The position numbers were made by a program, and so were the translations under genes. A stretch of DNA of 64,000 bases from Rhodococcoides fascians A44A (GTDB lineage: Bacteria; Actinomycetota; Actinomycetes; Mycobacteriales; Mycobacteriaceae), in the NCBI RefSeq assembly GCF_000760735.1, contig NZ_JMEX01000004.1, forward strand, positions 62,001-126,000, in the 5' to 3' direction. Shown in pieces: positions 60,547-64,000 of this stretch (positions are counted from its first letter, which is position 1; every line of letters starts with the position of its first letter). The notes under the pieces were generated by a model. The model was not told where the DNA came from. It saw only the letters and a program-made list of their open reading frames with translations, and made no database searches.

Positions 60547-60981
60547 CTATGCTCTCGACAGTACGAACACGGGAATCTCGCGGTCGGTCTTCGTCTGGTA
60601 ATCCGCGTAATCGGGGTACGCCTGGACGGCGCGTTCCCACCACACGGCCTTCTCCTCCCCCGTCACCTCACGGGCGATGTAGTCGGCACGATCGGTTCCG
60701 TCCTGCAACTCCACGAGCGGCTCGGCCTTCACGTTGTAGTACCAGACCGGGTTCTTCGGCGCGCCGCCCAGCGAGGCGACGGCCGCGTACTCCCCGTTGT
60801 GCTCGACGCGCATCAGCGGCGTCTTTCTCAGCTTGCCGGACTTGTTGCCGCGCGTCGTCAGCAAGATGACTGGCATTCCGTTCATCGTGGTGCCCTCGGT
60901 ACCGCCGGACCCTTCGAGCAGTTCGGCCTGCTCGCGTGCCCAATCGGATGTGCTGGGTTCGTACTCTCCTGTCAATGGCAT
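60547..60981 (-). CDS. F420-dependent nitroreductase-like protein, Ddn family
   Basis: 144 residues. The split-barrel Ddn/FDOR-A fold is shown by [54 protein letters not shown]. These actinobacterial enzymes use the deazaflavin F420; the M. tuberculosis relative Rv1558 is next to ilvA, as here. Physiological substrates are probably quinones. It is divergent from the small membrane-protein gene and lies 16 nt upstream of the PoxB-like frame in the same orientation. Confidence 0.9.
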   Translation of the reverse strand: MPLTGEYEPSTSDWAREQAELLEGSGGTEGTTMNGMPVILLTTRGNKSGKLRKTPLMRVEHNGEYAAVASLGGAPKNPVWYYNVKAEPLVELQDGTDRADYIAREVTGEEKAVWWERAVQAYPDYADYQTKTDREIPVFVLSRA

Positions 60982-61049
60982 GCACTCGAGTCAACACCTG
61001 TACCGCCCGGCGCGCCACCGACCGTGCACACGCACATCGAACAGAGAAG

Positions 61050-61063
61050 TTCGGTGGACCGAA
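61050..61063. promoter_or_regulatory. palindrome in the promoter of a small membrane-protein gene
   Basis: TTCGGT, GG, ACCGAA: a perfect 6-bp inverted repeat. A TATACC -10-like box follows at 61076-61081, and AGGAG lies before the ATG at 61121. It could be an operator for the rightward gene or the Ddn gene. Confidence 0.35.
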
Positions 61064-61120
61064 TCCTTCTGTGCGTATACCCTGACGTAGGAGAACAGCA
61101 CTGCCGAAGGAGTCAGCGTC

Positions 61121-61363
61121 ATGACCTACGCACTTCCCAGCACCACCCCGCGTCGGCGCACTCATGTCGATACCGTCGACATCGCTGGGACCGCCTGGCC
61201 GGTCTACAAGGTCGAGGCGCTCGTGCTCGGAGCCCTCGTGTTTCTCGGCGCTCTGGCATTCACCACGTCGCTGCAGGTGGCAGTACTGACCAGTGCTGCG
61301 GCCACCGTCGTTACGTGGTGGACGCTGCTGTTCGCCGAACGCCGCGCGACCGTCCGCCGATAG
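61121..61363 (+). CDS. small two-helix membrane protein
   Basis: 80 residues with GGAGTCAGCGTC before the ATG. The first 30 residues are hydrophilic and basic (PRRRTHVDTVDIAG). Two hydrophobic segments follow (VEALVLGALVFLGALAFTTS and VAVLTSAAATVVTWWTLLF) with a charged end RRATVRR. I do not recognise a family with a known function. It converges with dnaE across a strong terminator. Confidence 0.7.
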   Translation: MTYALPSTTPRRRTHVDTVDIAGTAWPVYKVEALVLGALVFLGALAFTTSLQVAVLTSAAATVVTWWTLLFAERRATVRR

Positions 61364-61411
61364 CGTTCACGCATCCTTTGCTAGCCGCACCTGCTGTGAA
61401 CCGGTGATCAC

Positions 61412-61454
61412 GCACGCTCGGTGACCGAATGTGACTCTCGGTCACCGAGCGTGC
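61412..61454. terminator. bidirectional terminator between a membrane-protein gene and dnaE
   Basis: GCACGCTCGGTGACCGA at 61412-61428 and its exact reverse complement at 61438-61454 form a 17-bp perfect stem with a 9-nt loop. It ends 1 nt before the dnaE stop codon at 61456-61458. Confidence 0.85.
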
Positions 61455-61455
61455 A

Positions 61456-64000
61456 TCAGCCGGCCAAGCAGCCTGGTCCGAGCAGCGCCTTCAAGTCACC
61501 CATCAAAGCCGACGTGGGCGTGACCCGCAGACTGTCGTCCAGCTTCATCGCCGTCACCTTGTCCCCACTGACCAGCCGGAGATGCACGTCGGACGTGCCC
61601 GGGTGACTCTTCAGAATCCGCTTCAGTGCTCCGACCTTGTCGGCCGTGCACTGACGGGTCGGGAGGCTGACGGCGAGAGGCTTCGCGACACCGACCGCCG
61701 AGAGGTCCGGCACAGCAAGGTCGTTGGCGATCAGGGAGATTCGATCGTCACGTACCGACACGCGCCCCTTGACGAGAACCACCGAATCCTCGGTCACGTC
61801 GGCGCCGAACACCGAGTAGGACTGCGGGAAGAACAGAACCTCGATTCCGCCGACGAGGTCCTCGAGTTGAGCCGACGCCCACGTGAGACCGTTCTTGTTG
61901 ATCCGGCGGTTCACCGACGCGAGGATGCCGCCGATGGTGACCTGCGTACCGTCCTTGACATCGCCTTCGAGAATGGCAGGAATGTTGGTGTCCGACTGGG
62001 CCGCGAGCATGTGCTCGACGCCGAGCAGCGGGTGGCCGGACACGTACAGGCCGAGCATCTCGCGCTCGAGCGCCAATCGGTGCTTCGATTCCCACTCGTC
62101 CTCGGGGACACGAACATTGAACACCGCGGAAATCGACTCGTCGGCGTCCTCTCCGCCGAACAGATCGAACTGTCCGATTGCCTCGGCCTTCTTCGTGCCC
62201 ATGACCGAATCGATGGCGTCGGCGTGAATGAGCATCAAGCCCTTGCGCGGATGATTCAGCGAATCGAACGCACCCGACTTGATGAGCGACTCGGTGACCT
62301 TCTTGCTGCAGGCCGTCGCATCGATCTTGTTCAGGTAGTCCGAGAAGTCGGTGTACTTGCTCTTCTCCTCGCGTGCCCTGATGATCGAGGCCACCACGTT
62401 GGTGCCGACGTTGCGGACCGCGCCGAGACCGAACCGGATGTCCTTGCCCACGGACGCGAAGTTGAGTTCGGATTCGTTGACGTCCGGGGGCAGGACGGTG
62501 ATCCCGAGCTTGCGGCAGTCCGCCAGGTAGATGGCGGACTTGTCCTTGTCGTCGGACACGCTGGTGAGCAGACCGGCCATGTATTCGCCGGGGTAGTTGG
62601 CCTTGAGATAGCCGGTCCAGTAGGACACCAGACCGTATCCGGCTGCGTGCGACTTGTTGAACGCGTATCCGGCGAACGGAAGAATAGTGTCCCACAGGGC
62701 CTTGATCGCGGGCTCGGAGAAGTCGTTGGCCAGCATTCCCTCACGGAATCCTGCGTACGCCTCTTCCAGCACCGACAGTTTCTTCTTACCCATGGCGCGA
62801 CGCAGAATGTCGGCCTGTCCGAGCGAATACCCGGCGACCTTCTGCGCGATCTGCATGATCTGCTCCTGGTACACGATGAGGCCGTACGTGTCCTTCAGGA
62901 TTTCCGCGAGAGGCTCTTCCAACTCCGGGTGGATGGGCTTGACCTCTTGACGACCGTTCTTGCGGTCGGCGTAGTCGTTGTGGGCGTTCATGCCCATCGG
63001 TCCCGGCCGATACAGGGCCAGAACGGCGACGATGTCCTCGAAGCCGGTGGGCTGCATTCGTCGCAGAAGATCACGCATCGCGCTGCCGTCGAGCTGGAAC
63101 ACGCCGAGAGTGTCTCCGCGAGCAAGCAATTCGTACGTCGCGGGGTCATCGAGCCCCAGCGTGTCGAGGTCGAGTTCGATCCCGCGGTTGCTCTTGATGT
63201 TGTCGATGGCGTCACCGATGACGGTGAGGTTGCGTAGGCCGAGGAAGTCCATCTTGAGCAGGCCGATGGCCTCGCACGAGGGATAGTCCCAACCGGTGAT
63301 GATCGCGCCGTCCTGCGCGCGCTTCCACACCGGGATCGCGTCGGTCAGCGGCTCCGAGGACATGATGACCGCGCAGGCATGGACGCCGGCATTACGGATC
63401 AGCCCTTCCAGGCCACGCGCGGTCTTGTAGATCGTCGCGACATCGGGATTGGAATCGATGAGCGCACGAACCTCGGTCGCTTCCTTGTACCGCTCGTGCG
63501 CCGGATCGGTGATGCCCGCGACCGAGATGTCCTTGGCCATGATCGGCGGAGGCAACGCCTTGGTGATCTGATCGGCGATCGCGAATCCGGGCTGCCCGAA
63601 CTGGACACGAGCCGAGTCCTTGATGGCGGCCTTGGTCTTGATGGTGCCGAACGTGATGACCTGAGCGACGCGGTCGCTTCCCCACTTCTCCGTCGCGTAC
63701 CGAACCATCTCACCGCGGCGACGATCGTCGAAGTCGATATCGATATCCGGCATCGACACACGTTCGGGATTGAGGAACCGCTCGAACAGCAGACCGTGCG
63801 GCAGCGGATCGATGTTGGTGATACCCATCGCGTACGCGACGAGAGAACCCGCGGCCGAGCCTCGGCCGGGACCGACGCGAATACCGACGTCGCGGGCGTG
63901 TGCGATGAGGTCACCGACGACGAGGAAGTACGCCGGGAAGCCCATCTCCAGAATCACGCTGATCTCGTACTTGGCACGATCGCGGTATTCCTGGGGCACA
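61456..64000 (-). CDS. dnaE: DNA polymerase III alpha subunit (DnaE1 type), 5' end outside the window
   Basis: The visible 848 residues are the C-terminal two-thirds of the replicative polymerase. The PHP domain is off the window to the right. The catalytic acids are in [13 protein letters not shown], preceded by [19 protein letters not shown]. Helix-hairpin-helix and beta-binding segments follow ([29 protein letters not shown]), and the OB-fold is seen in [25 protein letters not shown]. Position and neighbours (ilvA, tre genes) match dnaE1, the essential replicase, not the mutagenesis-linked dnaE2. Confidence 0.95.
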   Translation of the reverse strand, partial: VPQEYRDRAKYEISVILEMGFPAYFLVVGDLIAHARDVGIRVGPGRGSAAGSLVAYAMGITNIDPLPHGLLFERFLNPERVSMPDIDIDFDDRRRGEMVRYATEKWGSDRVAQVITFGTIKTKAAIKDSARVQFGQPGFAIADQITKALPPPIMAKDISVAGITDPAHERYKEATEVRALIDSNPDVATIYKTARGLEGLIRNAGVHACAVIMSSEPLTDAIPVWKRAQDGAIITGWDYPSCEAIGLLKMDFLGLRNLTVIGDAIDNIKSNRGIELDLDTLGLDDPATYELLARGDTLGVFQLDGSAMRDLLRRMQPTGFEDIVAVLALYRPGPMGMNAHNDYADRKNGRQEVKPIHPELEEPLAEILKDTYGLIVYQEQIMQIAQKVAGYSLGQADILRRAMGKKKLSVLEEAYAGFREGMLANDFSEPAIKALWDTILPFAGYAFNKSHAAGYGLVSYWTGYLKANYPGEYMAGLLTSVSDDKDKSAIYLADCRKLGITVLPPDVNESELNFASVGKDIRFGLGAVRNVGTNVVASIIRAREEKSKYTDFSDYLNKIDATACSKKVTESLIKSGAFDSLNHPRKGLMLIHADAIDSVMGTKKAEAIGQFDLFGGEDADESISAVFNVRVPEDEWESKHRLALEREMLGLYVSGHPLLGVEHMLAAQSDTNIPAILEGDVKDGTQVTIGGILASVNRRINKNGLTWASAQLEDLVGGIEVLFFPQSYSVFGADVTEDSVVLVKGRVSVRDDRISLIANDLAVPDLSAVGVAKPLAVSLPTRQCTADKVGALKRILKSHPGTSDVHLRLVSGDKVTAMKLDDSLRVTPTSALMGDLKALLGPGCLAG

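Overview
The window comes from a high-GC, mycolic-acid-containing actinobacterium, most likely Rhodococcus or a close relative in the Nocardiaceae. Three things point there. GTG starts and 1-8 nt gene overlaps are frequent. There is an antigen-85-type mycolyltransferase, a dual-purpose PriA and an actinobacterial BsaP. And, from memory of the M. tuberculosis map, most of the window follows the Rv1547-Rv1618 block (dnaE1, ilvA, treZYX, bioB, nadABC, his, trp, lgt, pyk, tesB) with local insertions. I see no tRNA, rRNA, CRISPR array, prophage or insertion sequence, and no gene-free stretch longer than 300 bases.

Layout. 1-4.9 kb is a mixed accessory segment: the end of an ATPase gene, an AraC regulator divergent from a DUF1772 membrane protein, a Mug-type DNA glycosylase whose gene collides tail-to-tail with a GT87 mannosyltransferase, and the mycolyltransferase. 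4.9-13.5 kb reads leftward: tesB, pyk, gltD and gltB. 13.7-21.1 kb is a leftward trp operon (trpE, a Trp-associated membrane protein, trpC, trpB, trpA) running into lgt and a TM2 protein; trpD, trpG and trpF are absent. 21.1-22.2 kb holds a PrxQ peroxiredoxin and a MarR regulator. 22.2-30.2 kb is a leftward his operon (hisD, C, B, MFS, hisH, membrane protein, priA, IMPase, hisF, hisI); priA probably also supplies the missing TrpF step. 30.3-34.0 kb has small genes, including a LysR regulator with a histone-H1-like tail divergent from a DUF5997 gene. 34.0-38.4 kb is nadABC with a divergent NrtR regulator. 38.4-41.0 kb is bioB-bsaP-DUF2567 with a divergent TetR regulator (BioQ-like). 41.0-46.4 kb has secA2, msrB-msrA and an MFS/MarR efflux pair. 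46.5-55.1 kb is an OafA/SGNH acyltransferase followed by treX-treY-treZ. 55.2-57.4 kb is an EmrB-type MFS with a divergent TetR. 57.3-61.4 kb has ilvA, a frameshifted TPP-dependent pyruvate oxidase-like gene, a Ddn-type reductase and a small membrane protein. The window ends inside dnaE.

How it works together. This is mainly a biosynthetic core (glutamate, Trp, His, NAD, biotin, trehalose) in tightly coupled operons, each with its own small regulator where one is visible. The least routine observations are short tandem duplications. A 10-bp duplication breaks the pyruvate oxidase gene. A terminator arm is repeated seven times after msrA. Two other gene 3' ends are copied in tandem with their stop codons, and the msrB 3' end carries 15-bp repeats. 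Also notable are the 363-nt antisense overlap of the glycosylase and mannosyltransferase genes, and an apparently leaderless nrtR whose start codon touches its own operator.
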